Positions 46,350 through 56,551 of a stretch of DNA of 64,000 nucleotides are shown piece after piece. The notes under the pieces are model-generated. The model was not told the DNA's origin. It ran no database searches and saw nothing but the letters and a program-made list of their open reading frames with translations. The stretch comes from Eoetvoesiella caeni. Lineage in GTDB: Bacteria; Pseudomonadota; Gammaproteobacteria; Burkholderiales; Burkholderiaceae_B. The stretch is from the NCBI RefSeq assembly GCF_003315175.1, contig NZ_QNRQ01000001.1, forward strand, positions 1-64,000. Reading direction: 5' to 3'. Numbering within the stretch: the first letter of the stretch is position 1; every line of letters starts with the position of its first letter. The translations under genes were made by a program, and so were the position numbers.

Positions 46350-47303
46350 ATGAAATACGTTGACTACTACAAGGTACTTGGCATCGAGCGCGACGCCACG
46401 GCGGCCGACATAAAAAAGGCATATCGCCAGTTGGCCCATAAATATCATCCCGACGTCTCCAAGGACGCGGGTGCGGAAGAAAAATTCAAACAGGTGGCCG
46501 AGGCCTACGCCACCTTGAAAGATCCCGAAAAGCGCGCAGCTTACGACAATCTGGGCGCCCACGCTTCCGGCGAAGATTTTGTTCCACCGCATCAATGGCA
46601 AGAGCAATTCCACGAATCGGCGGCCGACTTCGACGACGTGGACCTGGCCGACCTGCTGGCCGCCTTTGCCGCGGCCCAGCGCGGCGCCGGGCCGCAACAT
46701 TATGCGCAGCGGCCCATGCACGGCCAGGACTTTGAAACGGTGCTGCCCATCACCTTGGAACAAATCTACACCGGCGCAGAAACCGAAATCAATATCGCCG
46801 TGCCCGAATACGACCAACAAGGGCTTTTGCACCGAGTGCCCAGGACGTATCGAGTGCAAATACCCAAGGGATCGTCCGAGGGCCAGCGCCTGCGCTTGCC
46901 GGGCAAAGGCGGTACGGGCATGAATGGCGGCAAGCCGGGCGATCTGTATCTGATCATGCAGGTGCAGCCGCACCCCGTGTACAAGGTCGACGGACACGAT
47001 CTTTATATGGACGTGGCGCTGGCTCCCTGGGAGGCCGTACTGGGCGCCAGCATACAGTTGCCCACTCTCGGAGGCGCTGTCGAGATGTCCATCCCTGCCG
47101 GGACCACCGCCGGCCGCAAGTTGCGCCTGGCCAAGCGCGGCCTGCCCTATGGGGCGGAATCTCACGGCGACCTCTATGCCGTGATACGCATCGCCGTGCC
47201 TAAAACATCGACGGCGCGCGAACGCGAGCTCTATAGCCAGCTTGCCGCTGAATCCAGCTTCGATCCGCGCGCCCAAATTCATGCAGGAGCAAACAAGCCA
47301 TGA
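46350..47303 (+). CDS. cbpA: Curved DNA-binding protein, DnaJ-type co-chaperone
   Basis: J-domain protein of 317 residues. The N-terminal J domain has the HPD motif (HKYHPDVSK), a short linker follows, and the rest is the DnaJ C-terminal substrate-binding region (two beta domains; [27 protein letters not shown]). There is no zinc finger, as in CbpA rather than DnaJ. The ATG at 46350 begins just before the J domain. It overlaps cbpM by 4 bases (ATGA), the conserved chaperone/modulator pair. Confidence 0.93.
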   Translation: MKYVDYYKVLGIERDATAADIKKAYRQLAHKYHPDVSKDAGAEEKFKQVAEAYATLKDPEKRAAYDNLGAHASGEDFVPPHQWQEQFHESAADFDDVDLADLLAAFAAAQRGAGPQHYAQRPMHGQDFETVLPITLEQIYTGAETEINIAVPEYDQQGLLHRVPRTYRVQIPKGSSEGQRLRLPGKGGTGMNGGKPGDLYLIMQVQPHPVYKVDGHDLYMDVALAPWEAVLGASIQLPTLGGAVEMSIPAGTTAGRKLRLAKRGLPYGAESHGDLYAVIRIAVPKTSTARERELYSQLAAESSFDPRAQIHAGANKP

Positions 47304-47614
47304 CCACCGTTCACATTAGCGAAAGCATCTGGCTGAACAGCTCGGACATCTGCTCGCTGGCCCATATTGTCGAGGTATCCGGGCTTGCCGAACACGATAT
47401 CCTGGACCTGGTCGAGGCCGGCATACTGGAGCCCACCAACGACGACCCGCATAACTATTTTTTTCGAGTCGATTGTATAGTGGTGGCTCGCAAAGCGCGC
47501 CGCTTGCGCGAGGACTTCGACTTGAATGCCGACGGCCTGGCGCTGGCGCTGAATTTGTTGCGCCGCGTGGATATGCTGGAGCAAGAGCTGGCCAGCTTGA
47601 GGACGCGCAAATAG
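47300..47614 (+). CDS. cbpM: Chaperone modulator CbpM
   Basis: Small inhibitor of CbpA J-domain activity, 104 residues. It has a MerR-like helix-turn-helix segment ([24 protein letters not shown]) and a C-terminal coiled-coil-like stretch ([21 protein letters not shown]), as in known CbpM. Translation is coupled to cbpA through the ATGA overlap, and the stop lies one base from the convergent acylphosphatase stop. Confidence 0.88.
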   Translation: MTTVHISESIWLNSSDICSLAHIVEVSGLAEHDILDLVEAGILEPTNDDPHNYFFRVDCIVVARKARRLREDFDLNADGLALALNLLRRVDMLEQELASLRTRK

Positions 47615-47615
47615 T

Positions 47616-47912
47616 CTAAATCTGCTCGAAGCGGTCGAAATACCGTTCGGTATGCATTTCCTGGCTTTCAACGGCGGCGACGCGTGCGCCCGGCGGCCCG
47701 GTCAAAAGCCAGGACAGCATGCGGTCTACCTGCTCGTGCGGGCCTTGCAAGACGGCCTCGACCGAGCTGTCGGTATTGTTGCGCACCCAACCGGTTATTT
47801 TCATCGCGTGGGCCTGGCGCACCGCCGCGGCACGAAAGCCGACCCCTTGCACATGGCCGGTTATTCGAACCGAGACTGTTTCAATTGCATGATTTGCAGA
47901 GAGCTTTTTCAT
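47616..47912 (-). CDS. acyP: Acylphosphatase
   Basis: Hydrolyses acyl phosphates such as acetyl phosphate or 1,3-bisphosphoglycerate. The 98-residue protein has the active-site loop GHVQGVGFR with the catalytic arginine and the following GWVRNNTDSSVEAVLQG with the catalytic asparagine. Length is typical. It is convergent with cbpM and transcribed alone. Its link to the acetate kinase and phosphoketolase genes elsewhere in the window is only suggestive. Confidence 0.93.
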   Translation of the reverse strand: MKKLSANHAIETVSVRITGHVQGVGFRAAAVRQAHAMKITGWVRNNTDSSVEAVLQGPHEQVDRMLSWLLTGPPGARVAAVESQEMHTERYFDRFEQI

Positions 47913-47987
47913 GGGCGGCAGTATACATCCCCGCGAATCCAGCTTGCCGCCCAGCTGATTTTCAGCCGGGTGGCAAGCCCGATGGCT

Positions 47988-48545
47988 TCAGCCGCGTTGA
48001 AGCAGATCCGCCATATCGTTGGCGTGCTCTTCTTCTACCGCCAGAATTTCTTCGAGCATACGGCGCGTAGTGGCATCGCCGTCGCCGATATATTTGATCA
48101 TTTTGCGATAGCTGTCTATGGCAATACGCTCGGCCACCAAGTCTTCCTTGATCATATCGTGCAGGTCGGTGCCCGGGACATATTCGGCATGGCTGCGCGC
48201 CGTAAGCGTATCCGGTGAAAAATCCGGCTCGCCGCCAAGCTCGACAATGCGACCGGCGATGCTGTCGGCATGCTGCATTTCTTGGTCGGCGTGCAATGCA
48301 AACTCTGCGGCAACCGGCTCGGCATGAATTCCGGTGGCCATATAGTGATGGCGCTTATACCGCATGACACAGACCAGCTCCGTGGCCAGTGCGTCGTTCA
48401 ATAATTTAAGGACTGTATCTCGATCGGCGGTATACGTTTCGGTGATGGCGCCCTTGTCCAAATTATTGCGAGCGTTGGCGCGTATTGCCTTGACGTCCAT
48501 TTCGAAAGCTCTGCGCCCTTGCTGGGGTTTGACATTGCTATCCAT
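47988..48545 (-). CDS. Ferritin-like diiron protein
   Basis: Four-helix-bundle protein of 185 residues. The ligand motifs are ATELVCVMRYKRHHY on helix 1, EFALHADQEMQHAD on helix 2 and then DLVAERIAIDSYRKMI and EEILAVEEEHANDM, giving the E-ExxH-E-ExxH ferritin-like pattern. It resembles bacterioferritin or the YciE/Dps-like stress group, without the haem-binding Met. AAGGAG is 6 bases before the ATG at 48545. It probably stores or detoxifies iron or reacts with peroxide. Near-matches to sigma-54 sites upstream have one base too few between the elements. Confidence 0.82.
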   Translation of the reverse strand: MDSNVKPQQGRRAFEMDVKAIRANARNNLDKGAITETYTADRDTVLKLLNDALATELVCVMRYKRHHYMATGIHAEPVAAEFALHADQEMQHADSIAGRIVELGGEPDFSPDTLTARSHAEYVPGTDLHDMIKEDLVAERIAIDSYRKMIKYIGDGDATTRRMLEEILAVEEEHANDMADLLQRG

Positions 48546-48618
48546 GCAACTCTCCTTGACAGGTGTAAAGACGGCATCGACTTGCCGTGTCATGAAGGGA
48601 ATAAAACCGCAACCCGGG

Positions 48619-48780
48619 TTATCGCTTCAGAATTCCCATCAATAACGTAATGACGAAAATAACCAGGAAGACGATAAACAATATCTTGGCGATCCCGGCG
48701 GCGCCGGCGGCGATTCCAGTAAAACCGAACAAGGCGGCGATAAGCGCTATCACAAAAAATACGACGGCATAGTAAAGCAT
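48619..48780 (-). CDS. DUF1328 (YtjA-like) small membrane protein
   Basis: Hydrophobic protein of 53 residues with two membrane segments ([18 protein letters not shown] and [19 protein letters not shown]), which matches DUF1328/YtjA. AAGGAG precedes the ATG at 48780; a longer in-frame start at 48873 would add a polar tail. Such proteins are induced by stress in several Proteobacteria; the function is unknown. A -24/-12 candidate lies about 155 bases upstream. Confidence 0.87.
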   Translation of the reverse strand: MLYYAVVFFVIALIAALFGFTGIAAGAAGIAKILFIVFLVIFVITLLMGILKR

Positions 48781-48935
48781 GACATTCTCCTTATATAGAC
48801 CGAAAAGATTACTTGGCATCTGTTTCCTGAACTGCGTGAATTCATTATCTGGAAGTCCCGTCGCGCGAGTCAAGGCTGGTAATTTTCTGAAACCTGTATC
48901 GTTACATTATTGCGCGCGATAGTAGTAGGCTCATC

Positions 48936-48951
48936 AGCAAGCAACGGGCCG
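48936..48951 (-). promoter_or_regulatory. Sigma-54 -24/-12 promoter candidate for DUF1328
   Basis: On the minus strand CGGCCCGTTGCTTGCT has GGC, CG, a perfect TTGCT and GG-N10-GC spacing; only the A of GGCAC differs among key bases. The leader to the start codon would be about 145 bases, longer than at the other sites. Confidence 0.5.
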
Positions 48952-49212
48952 ATCCCGTAACACTTCTTCTCGTTCATAGTAATTTCAGACTTGGACGCGC
49001 ATAATAAATCCTGTCTCGTTTACAAGTTGGCAAGACCAAGCCGCAACGCACGACGCAGCCACAGCCGCACAGGCCGGCACGTAACTCCTCATTGCCGTAG
49101 CCGGCCGGCGCACCCCGCTGCCATCCCGGCTTAGTCAATTCACGCCATATCCACGAGCCGGCGCCGGCAGCTCTTTTGTTCTGCTGCCGCAGCAATCATC
49201 AAGGAACTTGCA
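48952..49212. other. Leader region of the pentose phosphate gene cluster
   Basis: No gene was recognised. CGGCAGCTCTTTTGTT at 49165-49180 resembles a -24/-12 site with correct spacing but has GT where -12 needs GC, so it is doubtful. It lies 33 bases before gnd. Confidence 0.3.
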
Positions 49213-50232
49213 ATGCAACTGGGCATGATAGGGCTAGGACGCATGGGCAACAATATGGTGCAACGCCTGATAAAACACGGTGTGGACTGCGTCGTTCATG
49301 ACGCCAGCGCCACAGCCATGGAGCAGATGCGTGCCTTGGGCGCCGTGGCACCCTCCACCCTTGAAGCTTTTGTGGAAAGGCTGGAACAGCCCCGCGCCGT
49401 ATGGCTTATGCTGCCCGCCGCGGTTGTGGATACAGTGATTGCGGCGCTGATGCCGCTGCTCGGCGCCGGCGATATCGTCATCGACGGCGGCAATTCCTAC
49501 TACCGGGACGATATCCGGCGTGCGGCCGATCTTGAGCCGCAGGACATTCATTACGTCGATGTCGGCACCAGCGGCGGCATATTCGGGCTTGAACGCGGCT
49601 ACTGCCTGATGATAGGCGGCGAACAAGACATTGTTGCGCACCTGGACCCGATATTCTCGGCCCTGGCGCCGGGCGAAGGTACGGTGCCCACGACGGCCGG
49701 GAGAGAGGGCAAAGGCCGCAGCGCCGAGCTGGGCTATTTGCATTGCGGTCCGCACGGCGCGGGGCACTTTGTAAAAATGGTGCATAACGGCATTGAGTAC
49801 GGCATGATGGCCGCATATGCCGAAGGCCTGAACATCCTCAAGCATGCCGATATCGGCAGCAGGCCAGAAACCTCCAGCGCGGAAACCACGCCCCTGCGCA
49901 ACCCCGAGGACTATCAGTATGTTTTCGATCTGCCCGAAATCGCCGAGCTTTGGCGGCGCGGCAGCGTAATTGGCTCGTGGCTGCTGGACCTTACCGCCAA
50001 CGCGCTGCAGGCGGACCCCAGGCTCGCGCAGTACGACGGCCATGTATCGGATTCGGGCGAAGGGCGCTGGGCGGCCATGGCCGCCCTTGATGAGGCCGTG
50101 CCGGCTCCTGTACTCAGCGCAGCGCTATACGCCCGCTTCAGTTCGCGTGGCGAGGCGGATTTCGCGAACAAGGTTTTGTCAGCCATGCGGCACCAGTTCG
50201 GCGGCCACCTGGAACCGCCCGGCCGCAAGTAA
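49213..50232 (+). CDS. gnd: 6-Phosphogluconate dehydrogenase, short decarboxylating form
   Basis: Oxidises and decarboxylates 6-phosphogluconate to ribulose 5-phosphate. The 339-residue protein is the short (YqeC/GndA-type) form rather than the usual 470 residues. The Rossmann motif [33 protein letters not shown] and [10 protein letters not shown] with the catalytic lysine are all present. Short forms often prefer NAD+, which remains to be tested here. It starts the gnd-zwf-tal-pgi-tkt-pgm-ndvB series; zwf begins 16 bases after its stop. Confidence 0.93.
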   Translation: MQLGMIGLGRMGNNMVQRLIKHGVDCVVHDASATAMEQMRALGAVAPSTLEAFVERLEQPRAVWLMLPAAVVDTVIAALMPLLGAGDIVIDGGNSYYRDDIRRAADLEPQDIHYVDVGTSGGIFGLERGYCLMIGGEQDIVAHLDPIFSALAPGEGTVPTTAGREGKGRSAELGYLHCGPHGAGHFVKMVHNGIEYGMMAAYAEGLNILKHADIGSRPETSSAETTPLRNPEDYQYVFDLPEIAELWRRGSVIGSWLLDLTANALQADPRLAQYDGHVSDSGEGRWAAMAALDEAVPAPVLSAALYARFSSRGEADFANKVLSAMRHQFGGHLEPPGRK

Positions 50233-50248
50233 ACGCAAGGAAACGACA

Positions 50249-51646
50249 ATGCCCGCTTTACGCTCAGATGCATTTGTTTTATTCGGCGCCACTGGCGATC
50301 TGGCCTACAAGCAGATATTTCCCGCACTGCAGGCGCTGACACGCAGCGGCCGGCTCGACATGCCCGTCATAGGGCTGGGCAGATCCAACTGGAACCTGGA
50401 GCGGTTCATAGAACGCGCCCGGGAAAGCATCGAAAAAAGAGGCACGCCGGACAGCAAGGCTTTCAATGAATTGGCAGGTCGGCTTCAGTATATTGCGGGA
50501 GACTATCAAGTCGGCTCTACCTACAAGCGCTTGTTCACCGCGCTGGCCGGTGCAAAGCGGCCTTTGCTTTACCTTGCGATTCCGCCCGAAATGTTCCAGG
50601 TGGTGATCGAAGGCCTGAATCGGTCCGGATGTGCCGCGAATGCGCGAGTCATCGTAGAAAAGCCGTTCGGGCGCGACCTTGCGTCGGCCCGCGAATTACA
50701 CCGGCTATTAAGCGCAACCTTTCCTGAGGAAAACGTTTTTCATATTGATCATTACTTGGGCAAGGAACCAGTGCAAAATCTTTTGTACTTCCGCTTCGCC
50801 AACGCGTTTTTGCAACCGATATGGAATCGCGAATACGTTGCCAGCGTTCAACTCACCATGGCCGAAGCCTTCGGCGTGGACGAACGTGGAAATTTCTACG
50901 AAAGCGTCGGCGCCATCCGCGATGTAATCCAGAACCACCTACTGCAAGTCATATCCTTGCTTACGATAGAACCGCCCCGCGACAATAGTCCCCTGTCCTT
51001 GCAGGACGCCAAGCTGGAACTGTTCAAGGCCATGCAGCCCATCGCGCCCGATGAAATTGTACGCGGGCAGTTCCAGGGCTATCGCGGCATCTATGGCGTG
51101 GCCTCCGACTCCAGCGTCGAGACCTTTGCAGCGCTGCGCCTGCACATCGACAACAAGCGTTGGGCGGGCGTGCCGTTTTACATTCGAGCCGGCAAAAAGC
51201 TTCCCGTAACCAGTACCGAAGTCCTGATCCAGCTTAAGCCGCCGCCAAGCCCCATGTTCAGGTCTGAACGGACCGGCCACTCCAACTATTTCAAATTCAG
51301 GATAAGTCCCGACGTGCTTATTTCGGTATGCGCCCAGGTCAAGGAGGCAGGCGAAACCATGACAGGCCATCCTGTAGAGCTGGTTGCCCGCCGCCACTCA
51401 GGCGACGAAATGGCACCCTACGAGCGTCTGCTGGGCGACGCGATTCAAGGCGATGGATCGCTGTTCGCGCGCTATGACTGCATCGAGGCGGCGTGGCGCG
51501 TTGTGGAGCCGGTGCTGGGAGACGCGGTTTCCGTGCTGGATTACCCGCCTCATAGTTGGGGGCCCGCGCAGGCGCAGGCGCTACCTGCCCAGGACGGAGG
51601 CTGGCACAACCCCGCGGCCCCCTGCGTCGCGGGCATCGCCGCATAA
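50249..51646 (+). CDS. zwf: Glucose-6-phosphate 1-dehydrogenase
   Basis: Oxidises glucose 6-phosphate to 6-phosphogluconolactone. The 465-residue protein has the nucleotide motif [16 protein letters not shown] (usual form GASGDLAKRK), EKPFGRDL and the substrate and catalytic site [13 protein letters not shown], followed by RAGKKL. It is slightly shorter than the common 490 residues. The start at 50249 follows a GCAAGGAAA leader. It is 16 bases from gnd and 21 bases from tal. A phosphogluconolactonase gene is not in the operon, so that step is spontaneous or encoded elsewhere. Confidence 0.94.
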   Translation: MPALRSDAFVLFGATGDLAYKQIFPALQALTRSGRLDMPVIGLGRSNWNLERFIERARESIEKRGTPDSKAFNELAGRLQYIAGDYQVGSTYKRLFTALAGAKRPLLYLAIPPEMFQVVIEGLNRSGCAANARVIVEKPFGRDLASARELHRLLSATFPEENVFHIDHYLGKEPVQNLLYFRFANAFLQPIWNREYVASVQLTMAEAFGVDERGNFYESVGAIRDVIQNHLLQVISLLTIEPPRDNSPLSLQDAKLELFKAMQPIAPDEIVRGQFQGYRGIYGVASDSSVETFAALRLHIDNKRWAGVPFYIRAGKKLPVTSTEVLIQLKPPPSPMFRSERTGHSNYFKFRISPDVLISVCAQVKEAGETMTGHPVELVARRHSGDEMAPYERLLGDAIQGDGSLFARYDCIEAAWRVVEPVLGDAVSVLDYPPHSWGPAQAQALPAQDGGWHNPAAPCVAGIAA

Positions 51647-51667
51647 GGACAAGGAAGGAGCAGACTG

Positions 51668-52732
51668 ATGACGACTAAAAAATTGCACATGCTGGGCCAA
51701 AGCCTTTGGCTCGACAACATCACCCGCCAGTTGCTGGACAGCGGCACACTCGAGCGCTATTGCCGGGAGCTTTCGCTAACCGGCCTGACTTCCAATCCCA
51801 CCATTTTTTATCAAGCCATGCGCGACAGCAATGCTTACGACGGCACTATTGCGCAAAAGAGCAAAGAAGGCAAAGGTTTCGAAGATATTTTCTTTGAGCT
51901 TGCCCTGGAAGACCTGAGGCGCGCAGCCCATATATTCCGGCCTGTCCACGATGCCACCGGCGGCAAGGACGGCTGGGCTTCGCTGGAAGTCTCTCCTTTA
52001 CTGATCAACGACGCCAAGGCCACTATTTCACAAGTGGCTCAACTACACGAGTTGGCCGGCTGCAAGAATCTGCTTATAAAAATTCCCGGGACAACAGCCG
52101 GCGCCCAGGCCATCGAGGAATCCATCTTCAGGGGCATAGACGTCAATGTCACTCTGCTGTTCTCACCGGAGCAATATACGGTGGCTTTCGACGCCTACTG
52201 CCAGGGCATTGCCCGCCGCATGGACGCCGGCCTGGATCCCAGAGTGCACTGCGTGGCATCGATATTCGTCAGCCGATGGGACAAAGCCTCGGCACAAGTG
52301 CTGCCCCCGGCGTTGAAGAACAAGCTGGGGATCGCTGTGAGCGAGAAAATCTACCAGTCCCACCTGTCCAAGCTGGAAACAACCGCCTGGCAAACCTTGT
52401 CGGAAGCCGGCGCGCTGCCCCAACGTGTTCTGTGGGCCAGTACCGGCCCGAAAGATCCGGCCCTGCCGCCCACCTATTATGTCGACGCACTGGCCGCGGC
52501 CAACACCATCAACACCATGCCGGAAAAGACGCTGTTGGCGGTAGAGCAACACGATGCCGCGCCGCGTCCCATGCCTTCGGACGGCGCCAGTGCGGACCGG
52601 ATCCTGGCGGCCATACAGGACACTGGGCTGGACGTTGCGGTGATGGGCGAACAACTTCAAGAAGAAGGCGCGCAGTCGTTCAAACAGTCCTGGCGCGACC
52701 TGCTGGCACTCATCGCGGAAAAAAGCAATTGA
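51668..52732 (+). CDS. tal: Transaldolase
   Basis: Transfers a dihydroxyacetone unit between sugar phosphates in the non-oxidative pentose phosphate pathway. The 354-residue protein has LWLDNITRQLL, GLTSNPTIF and the Schiff-base lysine in LLIKIPGT, then VNVTLLFSPEQY and SIFVSRWD. It belongs to the longer transaldolase subgroup often co-transcribed with zwf and pgi. AAGGAG precedes the ATG. The pgi start lies 27 bases after its stop. Confidence 0.94.
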   Translation: MTTKKLHMLGQSLWLDNITRQLLDSGTLERYCRELSLTGLTSNPTIFYQAMRDSNAYDGTIAQKSKEGKGFEDIFFELALEDLRRAAHIFRPVHDATGGKDGWASLEVSPLLINDAKATISQVAQLHELAGCKNLLIKIPGTTAGAQAIEESIFRGIDVNVTLLFSPEQYTVAFDAYCQGIARRMDAGLDPRVHCVASIFVSRWDKASAQVLPPALKNKLGIAVSEKIYQSHLSKLETTAWQTLSEAGALPQRVLWASTGPKDPALPPTYYVDALAAANTINTMPEKTLLAVEQHDAAPRPMPSDGASADRILAAIQDTGLDVAVMGEQLQEEGAQSFKQSWRDLLALIAEKSN

Positions 52733-52759
52733 GTGCCGCACGGAAATGGATCGGCAATC

Positions 52760-54454
52760 ATGGCTTATACAATTCCCGCAGTCCAGCCTTCACTGACCCG
52801 GCAACCGGCCTGGAAGGCTTTGCACGAACACTATCGTGCGGCCAGGCATTGGCATCTGCGCCAGCTTTTCGCTGAAAATCCAAAACGCGCTGAACAATTC
52901 CGCGCCCAGGCCTGCGGCCTTTATCTGGACTATTCCAAGAACCGCATCAACGACGAAACCGTCCGCCTGCTGCTGCAGCTGGCCCGGGACTGCCGGCTGG
53001 ACGAACATATCGAAGCCATGTTCAAGGGCCGGAAAATCAACGTGACCGAACAGCGGGCGGCGCTTCACATAGCGCTGCGTGCCCCGCTGGAAGAGAGCAT
53101 TTTGCTTGATGGCGTCGACATTGTGCGGCAAGTACATGCCGAATTGGAAAGAATGTCCCGCTTTGCCAATGCGGTTCGTCGCAAAGAATGGCTTGGCCAT
53201 ACCGGAAAGCCTGTTCGCAACATCATCAATATAGGAATAGGCGGCTCGGACCTGGGGCCGGTCATGGCCTTCGAGGCTCTGCGCAACTTCAGCCAACGCG
53301 ACCTCGTCTTTCGTTTTGTCTCGAACGTGGACGGTACCGACTTTGCCGAAGCGACACGCGGCCTTGCCGCCGATGAAACCCTGTTCATCGTATGCTCTAA
53401 AACTTTCAAAACCCTTGAAACCCTGACCAACGCCAATGCCGCACGCCAATGGATCATGGCCGGCACCGGCGACTCCGGCGTCACCGCCCGGCACTTTGTT
53501 GCCGTGTCGGCCAACGTCAAAGGAGCTATCGAGTTCGGAATCGAAGGGTCGAATGTATTCGGCATGCCAGAGTGGGATGGAGGGCGCTATTCGATGGATT
53601 CCGCTGTCGGCCTGTCGACCATGCTTTCCATCGGGCCCGAAAACTTCCGCTCTATGCTGTCAGGCTTTCACGCCATGGACAAGCACTTCAGGACCACACC
53701 TTTCGAGCGCAATCTACCTGTCCTGATGGGCTTGCTGACGATCTGGTACAACAACTTCTTCAATGCGCAGACCGTCGCGGTCCTGCCCTACGAGCAATAC
53801 CTCAAGCGCTTTCCCGCCTACTTGCAGCAACTGACGATGGAAAGCAACGGCAAGCACGTAACGCTGGACGGAGCGTCGGTCGACTACCAGACGGGGCCGA
53901 TTTACTGGGGCGAGCCCGGTACCAACGGGCAACACTCGTTCTACCAGCTTATTCATCAAGGCACCAAGCTCATCCCTTGCGACTTTATCGGCTTTTGCCA
54001 GACGGTAAGCTCCGTTCGACAACACTCTATCCTGATCGCCAACTTGTTCGCGCAAAGCAGAGCGCTGGCATTCGGCGAAAACGCGGACGATGTGCGAGCG
54101 CAAGGCACGGCCCCAGCGCTGGTACCGCACAGGGTATTGGAAGGCAACCAACCGTCCAATACCCTGCTGGCCCGCAAACTGACGCCAAGCACATTGGGAA
54201 GCCTGGTTGCCCTGTATGAACACAGCGTCTTTACCCAAGGAATAATCTGGGGCGTCGACTCGTTCGACCAATGGGGCGTTGAGTTGGGCAAAAAGCTGGC
54301 TGGACAGATTATTCCCCACCTGGAAGGCAGGGACGAACCGCCGCGTGAATTCGATGGTTCGACACGAGCGCTGATCGAAATATACAGGCGGCTTTCGCCG
54401 CGCTCCGAACCCGTTGAAGAAGACCTCGGACAAGATCATGGTAATGAACACTGA
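52760..54454 (+). CDS. pgi: Glucose-6-phosphate isomerase
   Basis: Interconverts glucose 6-phosphate and fructose 6-phosphate. The 564-residue protein is of the full-length PGI type, with [11 protein letters not shown] for substrate binding, the catalytic Glu region ([11 protein letters not shown] for the His, with Lys near the C-terminus), and FSNVDGT-like RFVSNVDG. The ATG at 52760 gives the expected N-terminus; a GTG nine codons upstream is possible. It overlaps tkt by 17 bases, which suggests coupled translation. Confidence 0.94.
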   Translation: MAYTIPAVQPSLTRQPAWKALHEHYRAARHWHLRQLFAENPKRAEQFRAQACGLYLDYSKNRINDETVRLLLQLARDCRLDEHIEAMFKGRKINVTEQRAALHIALRAPLEESILLDGVDIVRQVHAELERMSRFANAVRRKEWLGHTGKPVRNIINIGIGGSDLGPVMAFEALRNFSQRDLVFRFVSNVDGTDFAEATRGLAADETLFIVCSKTFKTLETLTNANAARQWIMAGTGDSGVTARHFVAVSANVKGAIEFGIEGSNVFGMPEWDGGRYSMDSAVGLSTMLSIGPENFRSMLSGFHAMDKHFRTTPFERNLPVLMGLLTIWYNNFFNAQTVAVLPYEQYLKRFPAYLQQLTMESNGKHVTLDGASVDYQTGPIYWGEPGTNGQHSFYQLIHQGTKLIPCDFIGFCQTVSSVRQHSILIANLFAQSRALAFGENADDVRAQGTAPALVPHRVLEGNQPSNTLLARKLTPSTLGSLVALYEHSVFTQGIIWGVDSFDQWGVELGKKLAGQIIPHLEGRDEPPREFDGSTRALIEIYRRLSPRSEPVEEDLGQDHGNEH

Positions 54455-56549
54455 CGAATCGGACTGGAAATGTATCGATACTTTGCGCACTCTTTCGATC
54501 GACATGGTGCAGAGAGCGCATTCAGGTCATCCCGGTACACCGCTGGGGGCAGCTCCCACGGCCTATTGCCTATGGCAGCGCTTTCTGCGCTACGACCCTT
54601 TCGATCCTGACTGGCCCAACCGCGACCGCTTTGTCCTTTCGGCGGGCCATGCCTGCCCCCTGCTCTACAGCTTGCTGTATTTATGCCAGATAAAAGCCGG
54701 TGCCCCCACTTCAATCAATAAAGAGCGCCGCGCCGTGGAAATGGAGGATCTGCTGAATTTTCGGCAGATGGGCAGCCGTTGTACCGGCCACCCGGAATAT
54801 GGCTGGACCGCGGGGGTCGAAACCACTACGGGACCTCTTGGTCAAGGAGCGGCCACCAGCGTAGGCATGGCGATAGCGCAGCGATGGTTGGCTGAGACCT
54901 ATAACCGTCCATCCTATGATTTGTTCGACCACAACATTTATGCCCTATGCAGCGACGGCGACATGATGGAAGGCATCGCAAGCGAAGCGGCGTCCTTGGC
55001 CGGCCACCTGAAGCTTTCCAATTTATGCTGGGTGTACGACAGCAACCACATCACTATTGAAGGTTCGACGGCCCTTGCTTTCACTGAGGACGTGGCGCTG
55101 CGCTTTGCCGCCTACGGCTGGAACGTAAAAGAACTGCGAGACGCCAACGACCTCGGCAAACTTACAGAGGCCTACCAGGCTTTTCTGGACACCCAGGACC
55201 GGCCCACGCTTATTATTGTGCAAAGCCATATTGGATATGGCTCTCCGAATAGACAAGATACGCGGGAAGCCCACGGCGAACCGCTGGGCGCGGACGAAGT
55301 CCGCTTGACCAAGCAGTTCCTGGGCTGCGACCCCGATGCCGCATTCAACATTCCGGACGGCGTCAAGGAGCACTTTGCGGCGCAGTTTGGCCAGCGCGGC
55401 AAACAGGCACATGCTGGTTGGATGCAGATGTTCACCGACTATAAGGCCAGGTACCCGGATCTGGCGGGCCAGATAGAACATATCCTGCAACGCAAGGTGC
55501 CTCAGGATTGGCAGACGGGCCTTGCGGTCTTCCCCGCGGATGCCAAAGGCCTGTCCACGCGCGATTCATCAGGCAAAGTCCTGAACGCCATAGCGGCCCG
55601 TATTCCGTGGCTGATGGGCGGTGCGGCCGATCTGTCGCCATCGACCAAGACGGACTTGGAAAGCTCCCGGCCGAACGGTTTCCAGCACCCCGGCGGCGCT
55701 CAAGGCGGCACTTACCGCGGACGCAATCTGCACTTCGGCCTTCGTGAACACGCCATGTGCGCCGTCGGCAACGGCATGAGCCTGTCCGGCTTGCGTCCTT
55801 ATGTTTCCAGCTTTCTGATCTTCACCGACTACGGCCGTGCGGCGCTGCGGCTGGGCGCCATGATGAGGCTGCCAGTCATAGGCATTTGGACACACGACTC
55901 AATTGGCCTGGGCGAGGACGGGCCAACCCACCAGCCCATAGAACAACTGGCGTCTTTCAGGGCAATGCCCGGCATGCTGGTGATGCGTCCCGGCGACGCC
56001 AACGAGGTCGTTCAGGCTTGGAAAGTAATCATGCAACTGAATGATGCGCCATTTTGCCTGGTACTGAGCCGCCAGGCCACACCCACCCTGGACCGTTCAA
56101 AATATGGCGGTGCCGAAGGCCTGGCGCAAGGAGCCTATATCGTGGCCGATGCCGATCGCGGCGAGCCCGAGGTCATACTGTTGACTTCGGGCACGGAACT
56201 TGCTTTATGCATCGAGGCCTACGAGCTTTTGGCCGCGCAAGGCGTCAAGGCACGTGTAGTAAGCATGCCTTGTTGGGAACTGTTCGAAACCCAATCCAGA
56301 TCTTACCGCGACAGCGTGTTGCCACCCCGAATCAGGGCCCGCGTCGCTGTCGAGCAAGCCTCCGCGTTCGGCTGGGAACGCTATACCGGCATCGAGGGCA
56401 GCATTCTTGGCATGCAGAGTTTCGGCGTGTCGGCGCCAGGCAAGTCCGTCGAACGGCATTTTGGATTCGAACCCCAACATATTGTGCAAACAGCCAAGGA
56501 GCAGATCGAACACCAACGCCTGAATTCGCAATTGGACAAAGGAGCTTGA
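54438..56549 (+). CDS. tkt: Transketolase
   Basis: Thiamine-diphosphate enzyme of 703 residues that moves a two-carbon ketol group between sugar phosphates. The motifs are [22 protein letters not shown], the TPP site [23 protein letters not shown] and [11 protein letters not shown]. Two ATGs near 54438 and 54444 are possible starts; both overlap the end of pgi. The pgm start follows after 2 bases. Its products feed the phosphoketolase encoded earlier. Confidence 0.94.
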   Translation: MVMNTDESDWKCIDTLRTLSIDMVQRAHSGHPGTPLGAAPTAYCLWQRFLRYDPFDPDWPNRDRFVLSAGHACPLLYSLLYLCQIKAGAPTSINKERRAVEMEDLLNFRQMGSRCTGHPEYGWTAGVETTTGPLGQGAATSVGMAIAQRWLAETYNRPSYDLFDHNIYALCSDGDMMEGIASEAASLAGHLKLSNLCWVYDSNHITIEGSTALAFTEDVALRFAAYGWNVKELRDANDLGKLTEAYQAFLDTQDRPTLIIVQSHIGYGSPNRQDTREAHGEPLGADEVRLTKQFLGCDPDAAFNIPDGVKEHFAAQFGQRGKQAHAGWMQMFTDYKARYPDLAGQIEHILQRKVPQDWQTGLAVFPADAKGLSTRDSSGKVLNAIAARIPWLMGGAADLSPSTKTDLESSRPNGFQHPGGAQGGTYRGRNLHFGLREHAMCAVGNGMSLSGLRPYVSSFLIFTDYGRAALRLGAMMRLPVIGIWTHDSIGLGEDGPTHQPIEQLASFRAMPGMLVMRPGDANEVVQAWKVIMQLNDAPFCLVLSRQATPTLDRSKYGGAEGLAQGAYIVADADRGEPEVILLTSGTELALCIEAYELLAAQGVKARVVSMPCWELFETQSRSYRDSVLPPRIRARVAVEQASAFGWERYTGIEGSILGMQSFGVSAPGKSVERHFGFEPQHIVQTAKEQIEHQRLNSQLDKGA

Positions 56550-56551
56550 TA

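Noticed and set aside
48546-48620. CGGCAT...TTGCC and its reverse as sigma-54 sites before the ferritin-like gene
   Set aside because: On both strands the spacing between GG and GC is one base short.
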